Assembly: GCF_017881085.1 (NCBI RefSeq)
Contig: NZ_JADGRI010000002.1
Location: 1-51,537, forward strand
Length of the DNA stretch: 51,537 nt
Direction of reading: 5' to 3'
From: Bradyrhizobium sp.
Lineage (GTDB): Bacteria; Pseudomonadota; Alphaproteobacteria; Rhizobiales; Xanthobacteraceae
Shown: piece after piece, positions 25,595 through 34,266 of the stretch
Layout of the letters: each line of letters opens with the position of its first letter
Position numbering within the stretch: position 1 is the stretch's first letter
Notes under the pieces: model-generated
The model's input: only the letters and a program-made list of their open reading frames with translations
The model's database searches: none
What the model was told of the DNA's origin: nothing
Program-made: the position numbers and the translations under genes

Positions 25595-26307
25595 CACACC
25601 CTCGCGTAACCGACCGAGAACAGGGCGTCCGCCGAGTCCGGGATCAGGCGGGACATCGCCGCATCTACCAGCGACGCGGTGCCGTGATAGGCCTGCCGGT
25701 GATGCTTGATGTGGCCGTAGGCGCCGCGCATGACCATGCCGGGGAATTCGAGGTGTTTTCCGGGATAGAGCAGCGCACACATCTCGACGCAAGCCGCCTG
25801 CAGTGCGGGGTCCTGGGTGTCGCCGAGCAGGGAGGGCGTGACCTTTTCGCAGATATTGGCGTTGGCCGCCCAGACGATGGGATTGCGCGTCCGCCATCCG
25901 TAGAGGATCCCGGTCTCGGGCGTATCGGCCGCGCCCGAAGACCTCAGGACTTCGGTGGTGAAGAAGCCGTACAGGCCGCGACCCTGATGGGCCGGAAGCA
26001 CTTCGGTGCCGCTGCGATAGATGGCCGGGCCGGCCGCGAGCTCGAGCTTGCGGTAGACCGAAAAGGCGACCAATCCGGAGCTGGCGTAGACCAGGATGAG
26101 GCTGAACTTGCTGTCGAACGGGGAGGCTTCCGCCGTCCAATGCGGCTCTGTCGCCTTCCAGTTGACCGCGATGATGCCGTTCATCGCATCCATCAGGGGC
26201 CGCCTTTCCCCGCGGCTGACAAGGGAGGCGTCCGGAAAGCTGTAGATGGCGTATTCGGCCCACGGCGATTTGATCGTGCCGTATTGGCGGTTCAGCTCTA
26301 GCGACAT
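25594..26307 (-). CDS. GNAT-like acyltransferase, first gene of the operon
   Basis: 237 aa. The stretch VLPAHQGRGLYGFFTTEVLR looks like a GNAT acetyl-CoA loop (Q-G-R-G-L/Y-G) followed by its helix, and GILYGWRTRNPIVWAANANI by the later GNAT strand. The N-terminal part (EYAIYSFPDASLVSRGERRP, LVYASSGLVAFSVYRKLELA) fits an alpha/beta fold. ATG 26307 is chosen over the GTG at 26316. GNAT membership is a motif-level judgement. It leads a four-gene operon divergent from the GlxA-type regulator. Confidence 0.8.
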   Translation of the reverse strand: MSLELNRQYGTIKSPWAEYAIYSFPDASLVSRGERRPLMDAMNGIIAVNWKATEPHWTAEASPFDSKFSLILVYASSGLVAFSVYRKLELAAGPAIYRSGTEVLPAHQGRGLYGFFTTEVLRSSGAADTPETGILYGWRTRNPIVWAANANICEKVTPSLLGDTQDPALQAACVEMCALLYPGKHLEFPGMVMRGAYGHIKHHRQAYHGTASLVDAAMSRLIPDSADALFSVGYARV

Positions 26308-26347
26308 GCTCGTCACCCCGCTTTCCTGGGTGATCTATACAGGCGCG

Positions 26348-26365
26348 CCTTTAATGGCTTAAAGG
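26348..26365. promoter_or_regulatory. Perfect palindrome covering the ribosome-binding site of the GlxA-type gene
   Basis: CCTTTAA-TGGC-TTAAAGG, 7 + 7 bases with a 4-nt spacer. Its right arm contains the AAAGG used to start the regulator gene 5 nt later, and it sits 41 nt from the divergent operon start. It could be a protein operator or an RNA hairpin hiding the ribosome-binding site. Confidence 0.6.
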
Positions 26366-26370
26366 ACAAT

Positions 26371-27387
26371 ATGCCCTCGAAATCTGCCAAACCCCGGCGG
26401 CCGAAATTGCCCGACCAAGCCTCCGCGAGGCGGGTGGCGATCGTGGCCTTTCCCGGCGTGACTTTGCTCGATATCTCCGGTCCGGCGCAGGTTTTCGCGG
26501 AGTTGCAGGAAATCGAACTGCCGGGCGCGTGCTATTCGTTGTCGTACCTGTCGACCTCGGGCGGTCTCGTGCCGACCGACGTCGGGATGATGATCGACAC
26601 CGCGCCGATCGAAAGCGTCCGGCCGAACCAGGTTGACACGCTGGTTATCCCGGGCGGCCCGGGCATCTGGAAGTTGCGGCAGGACACGGCCATGATGCAA
26701 TGGATCGTCGAGACGCTGCCAAAGGCGCGGCGGGTCGCGTCGGTGTGCCTTGGCGCCTTCGTGCTGGCCTGGAGCGGCGCGCTCGACGGCAAGCGCGCCG
26801 CGACGCATTGGCGTTATTGTCCGAGACTGGCGGATGCCTTTCCCTCAGTTCGCGTCGAGCCGAATGCGATTTTCGTCAAGGACGGGCGGGTGTGGTCATC
26901 GGCCGGCGTCAGCGCCGGCATCGACCTTGCACTGGCCATGATCGAGGAGGATTTCGGCCATACCACCGCGCTCGACATCGCGCGGCGGCTGGTGGTGTTT
27001 CTCAAGCGACCGGGCGGCCAGAGCCAGTTCTCGACCGTGCTGGCCGCGCAGGCGTCCGACGTCGAGGGGCGCTTTTCCGCGCTGCACGCCTGGATCATCG
27101 AAAACATCACAGGCGACCTCAAGGTGGAAACGCTGGCCGCGAAGGCCGGCATGAGTCCGCGAACCTTCGCGCGCGCCTATGCCAGCCGCACCGGAATGAC
27201 GCCGGCCAGCGGCGTGGAGGCGCTGCGGGTGGAGACGGCGCGGCTGTTGCTCGAAAGCAGTGAAACCCGCGGCGTGGTCGAGGTGGCGGAGCGGGCCGGC
27301 TTCGGCGACGATGAACGGATGCGGCGGGCCTTCATGCGTCACATCGGGATATCGCCTTCGGAATACCGGAACCGCTTTGCGGGCTGA
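26371..27387 (+). CDS. GlxA-family transcriptional regulator (DJ-1/PfpI + AraC HTH)
   Basis: 338 aa. Residues ~20-195 form a DJ-1/PfpI sensor domain (VAIVAFPGVTLLDISGPAQV, VIPGGPGIWKL, ASVCLGAFVLAWSG with the elbow Cys). The C-terminal AraC domain has two HTH motifs: LKVETLAAKAGMSPRTFARA and GVVEVAERAGFGDDERMRRA, ending GISPSEYRNRF. Family members often sense amino-group compounds or aldehydes and activate a neighbouring operon; here that is the divergent GNAT-MFS-YqcI-cupin operon 63 nt away. Confidence 0.93.
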   Translation: MPSKSAKPRRPKLPDQASARRVAIVAFPGVTLLDISGPAQVFAELQEIELPGACYSLSYLSTSGGLVPTDVGMMIDTAPIESVRPNQVDTLVIPGGPGIWKLRQDTAMMQWIVETLPKARRVASVCLGAFVLAWSGALDGKRAATHWRYCPRLADAFPSVRVEPNAIFVKDGRVWSSAGVSAGIDLALAMIEEDFGHTTALDIARRLVVFLKRPGGQSQFSTVLAAQASDVEGRFSALHAWIIENITGDLKVETLAAKAGMSPRTFARAYASRTGMTPASGVEALRVETARLLLESSETRGVVEVAERAGFGDDERMRRAFMRHIGISPSEYRNRFAG

Positions 27388-27413
27388 ACCGCAATCTGCC
27401 GCAAGCGGTCGCC

Positions 27414-27581
27414 TTATATCCTTGAGCGCCGCAACAGCAATTTGACGATCTGGTTGCGAATATCGGGGATTGGCGTGAGCCCGATCATATCGTTCGTTTG
27501 ATTCAGGATCCTGGTCTGCGCGTTGAACGGCAACTCATCCCAGCAAAGCAAGACCGCCGAGCCGAGATGTGTAAGGATCAC
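27414..27581 (-). CDS. 55-aa small protein, GTG start coupled to a 12-codon leader ORF
   Basis: Translated product: (M)ILTHLGSAVLLCWDELPFNA, then QTRILNQTNDMIGLTPIPDI and RNQIVKLLLRRSRI. It has a natural helical pattern and is like the short HLGSAV-type hypothetical proteins of rhizobia. The GTG at 27581 overlaps the stop of a 12-codon ORF (ATG 27616 to TGA 27578) as GTGA, so translation may be re-initiation; alternatively a frameshift split one longer gene. It lies between the convergent GlxA-type regulator and the AraC gene. Confidence 0.6.
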   Translation of the reverse strand: MILTHLGSAVLLCWDELPFNAQTRILNQTNDMIGLTPIPDIRNQIVKLLLRRSRI

Positions 27582-27647
27582 TTCGTCGGACAGTCTCGTC
27601 TGTCTTCGTCACGCATCAGGATTCCACCGCGCCGAGCAGTCGCATAT

Positions 27648-28634
27648 TCAGGATTTCGGCCGTCTGGCCGATTTCCTCAGGATTTCGGATGGCAGTTCGC
27701 CGAAGGCGAGCCGGAAGTCGCGGGCAAAATGACCGGGATTCTGGAATCCGCACCTGAGCGCGATCTGGGTCACCGACGCCTCTTCTCCGGATTGCTCGAG
27801 CATTGCGCGTGCATGGTCGAGCCGTATCCGCTTCGCAAAATCCGCCGGAGAGTAGCCGCGGTCCCTCTGGAACTGCCGGAACAGGCTTCTGGCGCTGACC
27901 TTGGCGACCGCGCTCATCGCCTGGATATCGATCGGCTTGTCCCAGTTGGCTTCGATGAACTCCTCCACCGCCCTGACCGTCGATGGTGCGGACGGCAGCG
28001 GTTCCCGCATCAGCAGATGCGTATAATTGTGCCGGTGACACATCAGGAATTTCATGATCACCATGCGCTGGACTTCGGCCGTCGCGAGGTCCGAGAAGAA
28101 AGCGCCGCGCTCGTTGAAATCGGTCGCGAACTGAAAAATCCTGCGGCGCAGGGCCTCCATCGCCGGCTGCCGATCGCTGGTGTTGTCGAATGCCAGCGTG
28201 TCGACATCCTGACCCAGCAGGGCGCTGAGATTGCGCAACAGCGCATCGAACTCGATTCGCAGCACGAGCTGTCGATAGCCGCGCTTGAGGTCCAGCTTGA
28301 GCGGCGCCTGCGCGGGCAAAATGGAACTCCACGATCCCGGCGTGATATCACCGGAATGACCGCCTGCCTCGTATTGCCCCGAACCGCTGATATTGAAGAT
28401 CTGCCGGACAAAGGACGCTTCACCGAACTCCAGCGAGACGTCGGTGGCGTATTCGCAATAGGACAATCCAAGACCGCCGAGTTGCAGGTGATTGATGCGA
28501 GCGGCGAAACCGTCGCGATCCGCTCCAGGCTCGAGCCTGGTCGCGCCGAAATCCGCAGACAAACGATCTCGAACGAGCTCCGGGTCGCGTGATTGCAAAA
28601 CCGGATAGTTACTCAGCGTTGATCGGGACGGCAT
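27648..28634 (-). CDS. AraC-family transcriptional regulator
   Basis: 328 aa. The N-terminal ligand/dimer domain is of the AraC_binding_2 kind (FGEASFVRQIFNISGSGQYE, GDITPGSWSSILPAQAPLKL). The C-terminal AraC DNA-binding domain has PIDIQAMSAVAKVSARSLFR and the second helix pair ASVTQIALRCGFQNPGHFAR, ending FGELPSEILR. No obvious target operon: it is transcribed away from the chemoreceptor cluster. Effector unknown. Confidence 0.92.
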   Translation of the reverse strand: MPSRSTLSNYPVLQSRDPELVRDRLSADFGATRLEPGADRDGFAARINHLQLGGLGLSYCEYATDVSLEFGEASFVRQIFNISGSGQYEAGGHSGDITPGSWSSILPAQAPLKLDLKRGYRQLVLRIEFDALLRNLSALLGQDVDTLAFDNTSDRQPAMEALRRRIFQFATDFNERGAFFSDLATAEVQRMVIMKFLMCHRHNYTHLLMREPLPSAPSTVRAVEEFIEANWDKPIDIQAMSAVAKVSARSLFRQFQRDRGYSPADFAKRIRLDHARAMLEQSGEEASVTQIALRCGFQNPGHFARDFRLAFGELPSEILRKSARRPKS

Positions 28635-28998
28635 GCGTGAGAGAATCTGTCCTTTGGTGCGCAGTGGTAGTATGATGCTTGAACTCTATCGGTTGGGATT
28701 GCAACCAATTGCGAATTGCAGCGACGTTCAATGACGCCTTCCGCAATAGTCGCTTAGTGACAGCGATGGTCGAGTTACGCCAAGGGCTGATGTCTACGCG
28801 GCCTCGGAGCTGTCGCTACTGTCTCCTGATACCGCAAATAGCTGATCTAAAAGCGCCATCCTTTATCAAGTCTTTTCGGTTGTGGCGGAAATCGGCTGGA
28901 CTGTCACCGCCGGGTCTAATGCATCGCTAACTTGATTAAACTAGTTTGATTTCGAGGGCGCCTGATTCTGCGCTGCCGAGAGATCCACAGACCGCGTG
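28635..28998. other. Intergenic region before the first small-protein/chemoreceptor unit
   Basis: No gene is convincing; a frame at 28679-28930 has no ribosome-binding site and no family look. The right part (28880-28944) is conserved with 33781-33845 and is likely a promoter. AT content rises towards 28940. Confidence 0.5.
28880..28944 (+). promoter_or_regulatory. Conserved upstream block of chemoreceptor unit 1
   Basis: Shares TTGTGGCGG at offset 0, GGTCTAAT at offset 33 and TAACTTGATT at offset 48 with 33781-33845, with identical spacing and diverged bases between. It starts 119 nt before the small-protein ATG (116 nt in the other copy). It does not match the sigma54 consensus. A shared promoter or regulator site is inferred. 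Confidence 0.6.
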
Positions 28999-29298
28999 AT
29001 GCTGAACGTAATCGATTTTCGGGACAAATTGTCGCGGCCGCGTGAACCGGCGCGTCAGAGCGAGCCGGCGAGCGCGAACACGGGCATCGCAGAACTGGCT
29101 TCCCGCATCGTCGGCCTGCATTCGCAAGCGCGGGGAGAAATCGACAGCGCCGTTCTTATGCTCGACCTCGCCGCGCGGCATGCGCGCGAGATCGAGAAGC
29201 GGATGTGCGGCCAGTCCGCCAGGAAAGACTTCGACGAGCATGTCGCGACCATCGAACGATTGCTTCAAATCGCCCGGGATATGGCACTGAAGCTCTGA
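28999..29298 (+). CDS. 99-aa helical protein paired with a chemoreceptor (copy 1)
   Basis: Starts [14 protein letters not shown]; the C-terminal 70 residues are helical: [40 protein letters not shown] and the end [19 protein letters not shown]. It is clearly paralogous to the gene at 33897 (same start, same [21 protein letters not shown] and ARKDFDEH blocks). The ATG at 28999 is chosen by alignment with that copy; a GTG lies one codon earlier. The chemoreceptor gene starts 149 nt downstream. It may be an adaptor or stabiliser for the receptor; no family recognised. Confidence 0.85.
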   Translation: MLNVIDFRDKLSRPREPARQSEPASANTGIAELASRIVGLHSQARGEIDSAVLMLDLAARHAREIEKRMCGQSARKDFDEHVATIERLLQIARDMALKL

Positions 29299-29447
29299 GC
29301 GGCGCTGAAAGCGCGGCAAGCATTCCATCGTCAGGGCATGGAATCACAAGTTTCACGAATACCAGCAGTGGCGGGGTCGGTTCCTCGACCTCCTCGCCGC
29401 TCTCGCCTCGCCAGCTTCAACCCGCTTCATCTGCAAGGACTGACACC

Positions 29448-31451
29448 ATGTCGTTTCTCAATCTTCGAATTGGCGGCCGGCTCTATGCCGGTTTTGGCGC
29501 GCTGCTGCTGTTTTGCGCGGGCCTGGCGGGCTTCGCGGTGTGGCAGTTGGGAGAGATTCGCGCGCAAGTCGCCACCATGACGCTGCAATCCAGCAACTCG
29601 ATCCGGGCCGGTGAAATCGATACACAACTTCAGGCCATTCGCCGCGCCATCCTCCGCTACACGTTTGATCACGACGAGAAGTCGTTCGTGGAAGCCGAGA
29701 CGCGGCTAAAGAAATCGACCGAGCTGCTGGAAGCGGCCATGAAAACTACTGTCTCAGAGGAGCGCCGGGCATCCTACAGGGATATTGCCAAGGACGTAGA
29801 GGAACTGAAGGTCAAACGCGTCGCTCTCGGCGACGCCGTCAATCAGATGGTGGCCGGCCGCGCTTTGCTGTTCACGGACGGCGACAAGATGGCAGCCGAC
29901 GTCCAGAAATTCGTCGACGCCGCGGAGAAGACGGATTTCGCTCGTGAGGCGGCCGCGCTCGAGGCCAAGGTGCTTCTGGTTCGCGTCGCCAACTGGCGGA
30001 CGCTGGCGACCCGCGATGCCAAGGGTATCGCCACGTTCAAAACCAACACCGGAAAAGCCCAGCAGGAGATAGCGGAACTCGAAAAGGCCGCGCTGCCGGC
30101 GGACCTTGCGGCGCTGCTGGCGACGGTCAAGATGGGTGTCACCAAATATTCGGAGGCATTCGACAAGACCGCACCCAGCCTTCTGCTCGGGGACGAACTG
30201 TACTACAAGGCTGTCACCCCCCTGACCGTCAGCGCGGTCGGCAAGATCGACTCCATTAAGGAAACGATCGAGAAGAATTTCACAAAGACGACCGCGGATA
30301 CCGAAGAGCGTATCAACGGCACCGTCACCATGCAGGAAATCGTGGCGGGCGCTGCCGTGCTGCTCGGGCTTTTGATCGCGTTCCTGATCGCACGCGGCAT
30401 CATCGGCCCGCTGTCGGGACTGACCTCCGGCATGAAGGAACTCGCCGGCGGCAACTTCGGCGTGGTGCTTCCCGGGCTCGAACGCAAGGACGAAGTGGGC
30501 GACATGGCGCAGGCGGTCGAGACCTTCAAGGTCAAGGCCGAAGAGAGGGCGCGCGAGGAGGCCGAAGCCAAGGCCACGCAGGACCAGATCGCCGCCAAGC
30601 AGCGCAAGGCCGACATGATCAGGCTCGCCGACACCTTCGAAGGCGCGGTCGGCGAGATCGTCGAAACCGTGTCGTCGGCCTCGACGGAACTCGAAGCCTC
30701 CGCCGCCACGCTGACCTCGACCGCGGCTCGCGCGCAGGAATTGACCACCATGGTCGCTGCCGCCTCCGAGGAGGCCTCCACCAACGTGCAATCGGTGGCC
30801 TCGGCGACCGAAGAAATGGCGTCCTCCGTCAACGAGATCAGCCGGCAGGTGCAGGAATCGGCCAGGATGGCGGGCGAGGCCGTTGATCAGGCTCGCAAGA
30901 CCAACGACCGCGTCAGCGAGTTGTCGAAGGCGGCAGCGCGGATCGGCGACGTCGTCGAACTGATCAATACGATCGCCGGTCAGACCAATCTGCTTGCCTT
31001 GAATGCCACGATCGAAGCGGCGCGTGCCGGCGACGCCGGCCGCGGCTTTGCGGTGGTGGCGTCCGAGGTGAAGGCTTTGGCTGAACAGACCGCGAAGGCG
31101 ACCGGCGAGATCGGCCAGCAGATCTCGGGCATCCAGGCGGCAACGCAGGAGTCGGTCGGGGCGATCAAGGAAATCAGCGGCACCATCGAGAGATTGTCCG
31201 AGATTTCCTCGACCATCGCGGCTGCGGTCGAAGAGCAGGGCGCGGCGACGCAGGAAATTTCCCGCAACGTCCAGCAGGCGGCGCAAGGCACCCAGCAGGT
31301 CTCGACCCACATCACCGACGTGCAGCGCGGCGCCAGCGAGACCGGCTCGGCCTCCTCGCAGGTGCTGTCCTCGGCGCAATCGCTGTCGAGCGAAAGCAAC
31401 CGCCTGAAGCTGGAAGTCGACAAGTTCCTCAACACCGTGCGGGCCGCCTGA
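29448..31451 (+). CDS. Methyl-accepting chemotaxis protein, periplasmic helical-bundle sensor
   Basis: 667 aa. TM1 about 11-35 ([20 protein letters not shown]), a ~260-residue all-helical periplasmic domain, TM2 about 297-317 ([20 protein letters not shown]), HAMP ([20 protein letters not shown]) and the MA signalling domain. The CheA/CheW-binding tip is [20 protein letters not shown] followed by [20 protein letters not shown]. No C-terminal NWETF tether: it ends TVRAA. AAGGA precedes ATG 29448; the frame open upstream to 29205 overlaps the small-protein gene and is not used. The ligand is unknown. Confidence 0.95.
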   Translation: MSFLNLRIGGRLYAGFGALLLFCAGLAGFAVWQLGEIRAQVATMTLQSSNSIRAGEIDTQLQAIRRAILRYTFDHDEKSFVEAETRLKKSTELLEAAMKTTVSEERRASYRDIAKDVEELKVKRVALGDAVNQMVAGRALLFTDGDKMAADVQKFVDAAEKTDFAREAAALEAKVLLVRVANWRTLATRDAKGIATFKTNTGKAQQEIAELEKAALPADLAALLATVKMGVTKYSEAFDKTAPSLLLGDELYYKAVTPLTVSAVGKIDSIKETIEKNFTKTTADTEERINGTVTMQEIVAGAAVLLGLLIAFLIARGIIGPLSGLTSGMKELAGGNFGVVLPGLERKDEVGDMAQAVETFKVKAEERAREEAEAKATQDQIAAKQRKADMIRLADTFEGAVGEIVETVSSASTELEASAATLTSTAARAQELTTMVAAASEEASTNVQSVASATEEMASSVNEISRQVQESARMAGEAVDQARKTNDRVSELSKAAARIGDVVELINTIAGQTNLLALNATIEAARAGDAGRGFAVVASEVKALAEQTAKATGEIGQQISGIQAATQESVGAIKEISGTIERLSEISSTIAAAVEEQGAATQEISRNVQQAAQGTQQVSTHITDVQRGASETGSASSQVLSSAQSLSSESNRLKLEVDKFLNTVRAA

Positions 31452-31505
31452 CAAGGATCGCTTCAGCGAGCCTGCTTATTCGGAATTCTCTTGGGAGATA
31501 CGACA

Positions 31506-33665
31506 ATGCGCACCAACCTTCCGGTCACCAATGTCGACTATCCGCTCGACGACGACGCCATGATCGTTTCGAAGACCGATTCCAAGGGCAAGCTGGCTTA
31601 TTTCAACAAGCAGTTCGTGGATGCCTCCGGCTTCACGGAGGCGGAATTGATGGGACAGCCGCACAACATCGTTCGCCATCCCGACATGCCGCCGGAAGCG
31701 TTCGAGGATTTCTGGACCACGATCAAGGCAGGCATGCCGTGGGCCGGCGCCGTCAAGAACCGTCGCAAGAACGGAGATTTTTACTGGGTCCGGGCCAGCG
31801 CCACGCCAATCTGGGAAAACGGTCAGATAACCGGCTACATGTCGATCCGCACGAAGCTGCCCGCCGAGCAACGCGCGGAAGCCGAGCAGGTGTACGCGCT
31901 GATACGCGCCAAGAAGGCGCAAAAATACACCGTCACGGCGGGTCTCATTCGTCGTCGTTCGCTGGCGGATTCGTTGATGCGCCGGTTCAAGATGACCGTC
32001 GGCCGCAAGATCTATGCCCTGATCGGCCTCAGCTTCATCGGCGTCGTCGGAATTGCGCTTCTCGACTCGCGCGAACTGACGTCGGGCCTCGATCAGCAGA
32101 AGCAGATCGAACTGCGGCATCTGACCGAACTGGCGCTCGGCGTCGTCAAGGAAGAATATGCGGCGGTGCAGACAAGCGGCGTCGCGGTCGCCGACGCGCA
32201 GAAGCGGGCGCTGGCGCGGGTCGCGGCGCTGCGATACGGCAACGACGATTATTTCTGGGTCAACGACATGCAGCCGCGCATGGTGATGCATCCGATGAAG
32301 CCGGAGATGAACGGCAACGATATCTCGACCTTCAAGGATCCGAACGGAAAGCCCCTGTTCGTTGACATGGTCAACGTCGTAAAAAAGGACGGGGCGGGCT
32401 TCATTCCCTACGAGTGGCCAAAGCCGGGCTTCGACAAGCCGCAGCCGAAGCTGTCCTATGTGACCGGCTTTGCTCCATGGGGTTGGGTCATCGGCACAGG
32501 GGTCTACATCGACGACCTCAGGGCGCAGAGCTGGGCTTCGACTCAGCGCGCGCTGATCGCGGCCGGGCTGGTCCTGCTGCTGACGCTTGCGGTGTCGATC
32601 ATCGTCGCCCGCCGCATTACCGGGCCGCTGCGGCAAATGACGACCACGATGAATGCTCTCGCGCGCGGCAGGCTCGACGTCAAGGTGGCCGGCCTCGACC
32701 GCCATGACGAAGTCGGCGAGATGGCGAAGGCCGTCGAGGTCTTCAAGAGCAATGCGGTTGCCCGTCAGGCGCTGGAGGCCGAAGGGAGGGAGGCGGAGAC
32801 GCGTGCCATCGTCCGGCGCAAGGCGGACATGCACAAGATAGCTGACGACTTCGAAGGCGCGGTCGGCGCCATCATCGAGACGGTGTCGGTGGCCTCATCG
32901 CAGCTCGAGGTTTCGGCCGGTGCGCTCAGTTCGACCGCGGAACGCGCGGAAGAACTCGCGACGACGGTTGCTGCGGCGTCCGAAGAAGCCTCGACCAACG
33001 TGCAATCGGTAGCCTCGGCGACGGAGGAGATGGCGTCGTCGGTCAACGAAATAAGCCGCCAGGTACAGGAATCCGCGCGGATGGCCGGCGAGGCCGTCGA
33101 TCAGGCCCGCAGGACCAACGACCGCGTCAGCGAATTGTCAAAGGCGGCCGCGCGTATCGGCGATGTCGTCGAACTCATCAACACCATCGCCGGGCAGACC
33201 AACCTGCTCGCACTCAATGCCACCATCGAAGCGGCACGTGCCGGCGAGGCCGGCCGCGGTTTTGCCGTCGTGGCGTCCGAAGTGAAGGCACTGGCGGAGC
33301 AGACCGCGAAGGCCACCGGCGAAATCGGCCAGCAGGTCACGGGCATCCAGGCGGCGACGCAGGAGTCGGTCGGCGCTATCAAGGAGATCAGCGGCACCAT
33401 CGAAAAACTGTCCGAGATCTCCTCGGCTATTGCGGCGGCGGTGGAAGAGCAGGGCGCGGCGACCCAGGAGATTTCCCGCAACGTGCAGCAGGCCGCGCAC
33501 GGCACCCAGCAGGTCTCATCCAATGTCACCGATGTGCAGCGTGGCGCCGCCGAGACCGAGTTGTCCTCGTCGCAGGTGCTTTCGGCCGCGCGGTCGCTGT
33601 CGGGCGACAGCAACCGCCTCAAGCTCGAAGTTGACAAGTTTCTCGCCACGGTGCGGGCGGCTTAG
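31506..33665 (+). CDS. Methyl-accepting chemotaxis protein, PAS + periplasmic sCache + HAMP + MA
   Basis: 719 aa. An N-terminal cytoplasmic PAS domain (about 15-125) is of the Aer kind: [51 protein letters not shown]. It is followed by TM1 ([19 protein letters not shown]), a single Cache domain ([36 protein letters not shown]), TM2, HAMP and MA. Two sensors, one inside and one outside, in one receptor is uncommon. ATG 31506 gives the same [10 protein letters not shown] start as the receptor at 34267. No small-protein gene precedes this one. Aer-type PAS domains bind FAD; heme or FAD here is not settled. Confidence 0.95.
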   Translation: MRTNLPVTNVDYPLDDDAMIVSKTDSKGKLAYFNKQFVDASGFTEAELMGQPHNIVRHPDMPPEAFEDFWTTIKAGMPWAGAVKNRRKNGDFYWVRASATPIWENGQITGYMSIRTKLPAEQRAEAEQVYALIRAKKAQKYTVTAGLIRRRSLADSLMRRFKMTVGRKIYALIGLSFIGVVGIALLDSRELTSGLDQQKQIELRHLTELALGVVKEEYAAVQTSGVAVADAQKRALARVAALRYGNDDYFWVNDMQPRMVMHPMKPEMNGNDISTFKDPNGKPLFVDMVNVVKKDGAGFIPYEWPKPGFDKPQPKLSYVTGFAPWGWVIGTGVYIDDLRAQSWASTQRALIAAGLVLLLTLAVSIIVARRITGPLRQMTTTMNALARGRLDVKVAGLDRHDEVGEMAKAVEVFKSNAVARQALEAEGREAETRAIVRRKADMHKIADDFEGAVGAIIETVSVASSQLEVSAGALSSTAERAEELATTVAAASEEASTNVQSVASATEEMASSVNEISRQVQESARMAGEAVDQARRTNDRVSELSKAAARIGDVVELINTIAGQTNLLALNATIEAARAGEAGRGFAVVASEVKALAEQTAKATGEIGQQVTGIQAATQESVGAIKEISGTIEKLSEISSAIAAAVEEQGAATQEISRNVQQAAHGTQQVSSNVTDVQRGAAETELSSSQVLSAARSLSGDSNRLKLEVDKFLATVRAA

Positions 33666-33780
33666 CGCGGAAGTCCCTTCGACAAGCAAGAGTGGGTAGC
33701 GGCTGGCGTCTCGGTTTTCACCGGCGCCAGCGATTCTCGTTACACCTTACGTGCGGCTATACTTAATCACCTCTTGCGAG

Positions 33781-33845
33781 TTGTGGCGGTAATCAGGTGT
33801 ACCGTCGTTGATTGGTCTAATTTTTCCATAACTTGATTCAACTAT
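33781..33845 (+). promoter_or_regulatory. Conserved upstream block of chemoreceptor unit 2
   Basis: Second copy of the block at 28880: TTGTGGCGG at 33781, GGTCTAAT at 33814, TAACTTGATT at 33829. The conserved words are separated by the same distances although the bases between have diverged, which favours function over recent duplication alone. An imperfect hairpin (GCTGGCG/CGCCAGC, 33702-33731) between this block and the previous receptor may end that transcript. Confidence 0.6.
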
Positions 33846-33896
33846 TCTACGTCGACCGCTCGTGATCGAGCAGCACAATTTGTCGGCGGAGCAACG

Positions 33897-34196
33897 ATGC
33901 TGAACGTTCTGGAGTTTCGGAAGAGAGAGTCACGCTGCTCTGAATCGACGGCGCAGCCGCCGGCGGCAAACACCAATACCGATATTGCCGCGCTCGCCTC
34001 CCGCATCGTTGGCCTGCAATCGAAAGCCAAGGGGGAAATCGGCAACGCCGTGCTGATGCTTGATCTCGCCGCGCAGCACGCGCGCGAAGTCGCGGCAAGG
34101 CTGCCGGACCCCACGGCAAGAAAAAACTTCGACGAACATATCGCGATGATCGAGCGACTGCTTCAGCTCGCTCGCGAGATGACATTCAAGCTCTGA
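33897..34196 (+). CDS. 99-aa helical protein paired with a chemoreceptor (copy 2)
   Basis: [20 protein letters not shown], a Pro/Ala/Asn linker, then [40 protein letters not shown] and [16 protein letters not shown]. It is paralogous to 28999-29298 along its whole length; the linker is the least conserved part. GGAG precedes the ATG. The downstream receptor starts 71 nt later. Bases after both stops also align (GAGCGGCGC-GAAAGCGCGGC), so the pair was copied as a unit. Likely a receptor partner; function unknown. Confidence 0.85.
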   Translation: MLNVLEFRKRESRCSESTAQPPAANTNTDIAALASRIVGLQSKAKGEIGNAVLMLDLAAQHAREVAARLPDPTARKNFDEHIAMIERLLQLAREMTFKL

Positions 34197-34266
34197 GCGG
34201 CGCCGAAAGCGCGGCAGGCATTTCCATCGTCAGGCACGAAATTTCACGTTCACAGGAGTCAGGACC

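Noticed and set aside
28880..28944. Possible sigma54 promoter in the chemoreceptor upstream block
   Set aside because: TGGCGG is present but the GC element at the -12 position is missing in both copies.
29754..31454. Minus-strand open frame of 566 codons
   Set aside because: Antisense to the first chemoreceptor; the same artefact recurs opposite the other two receptors because of codon bias.
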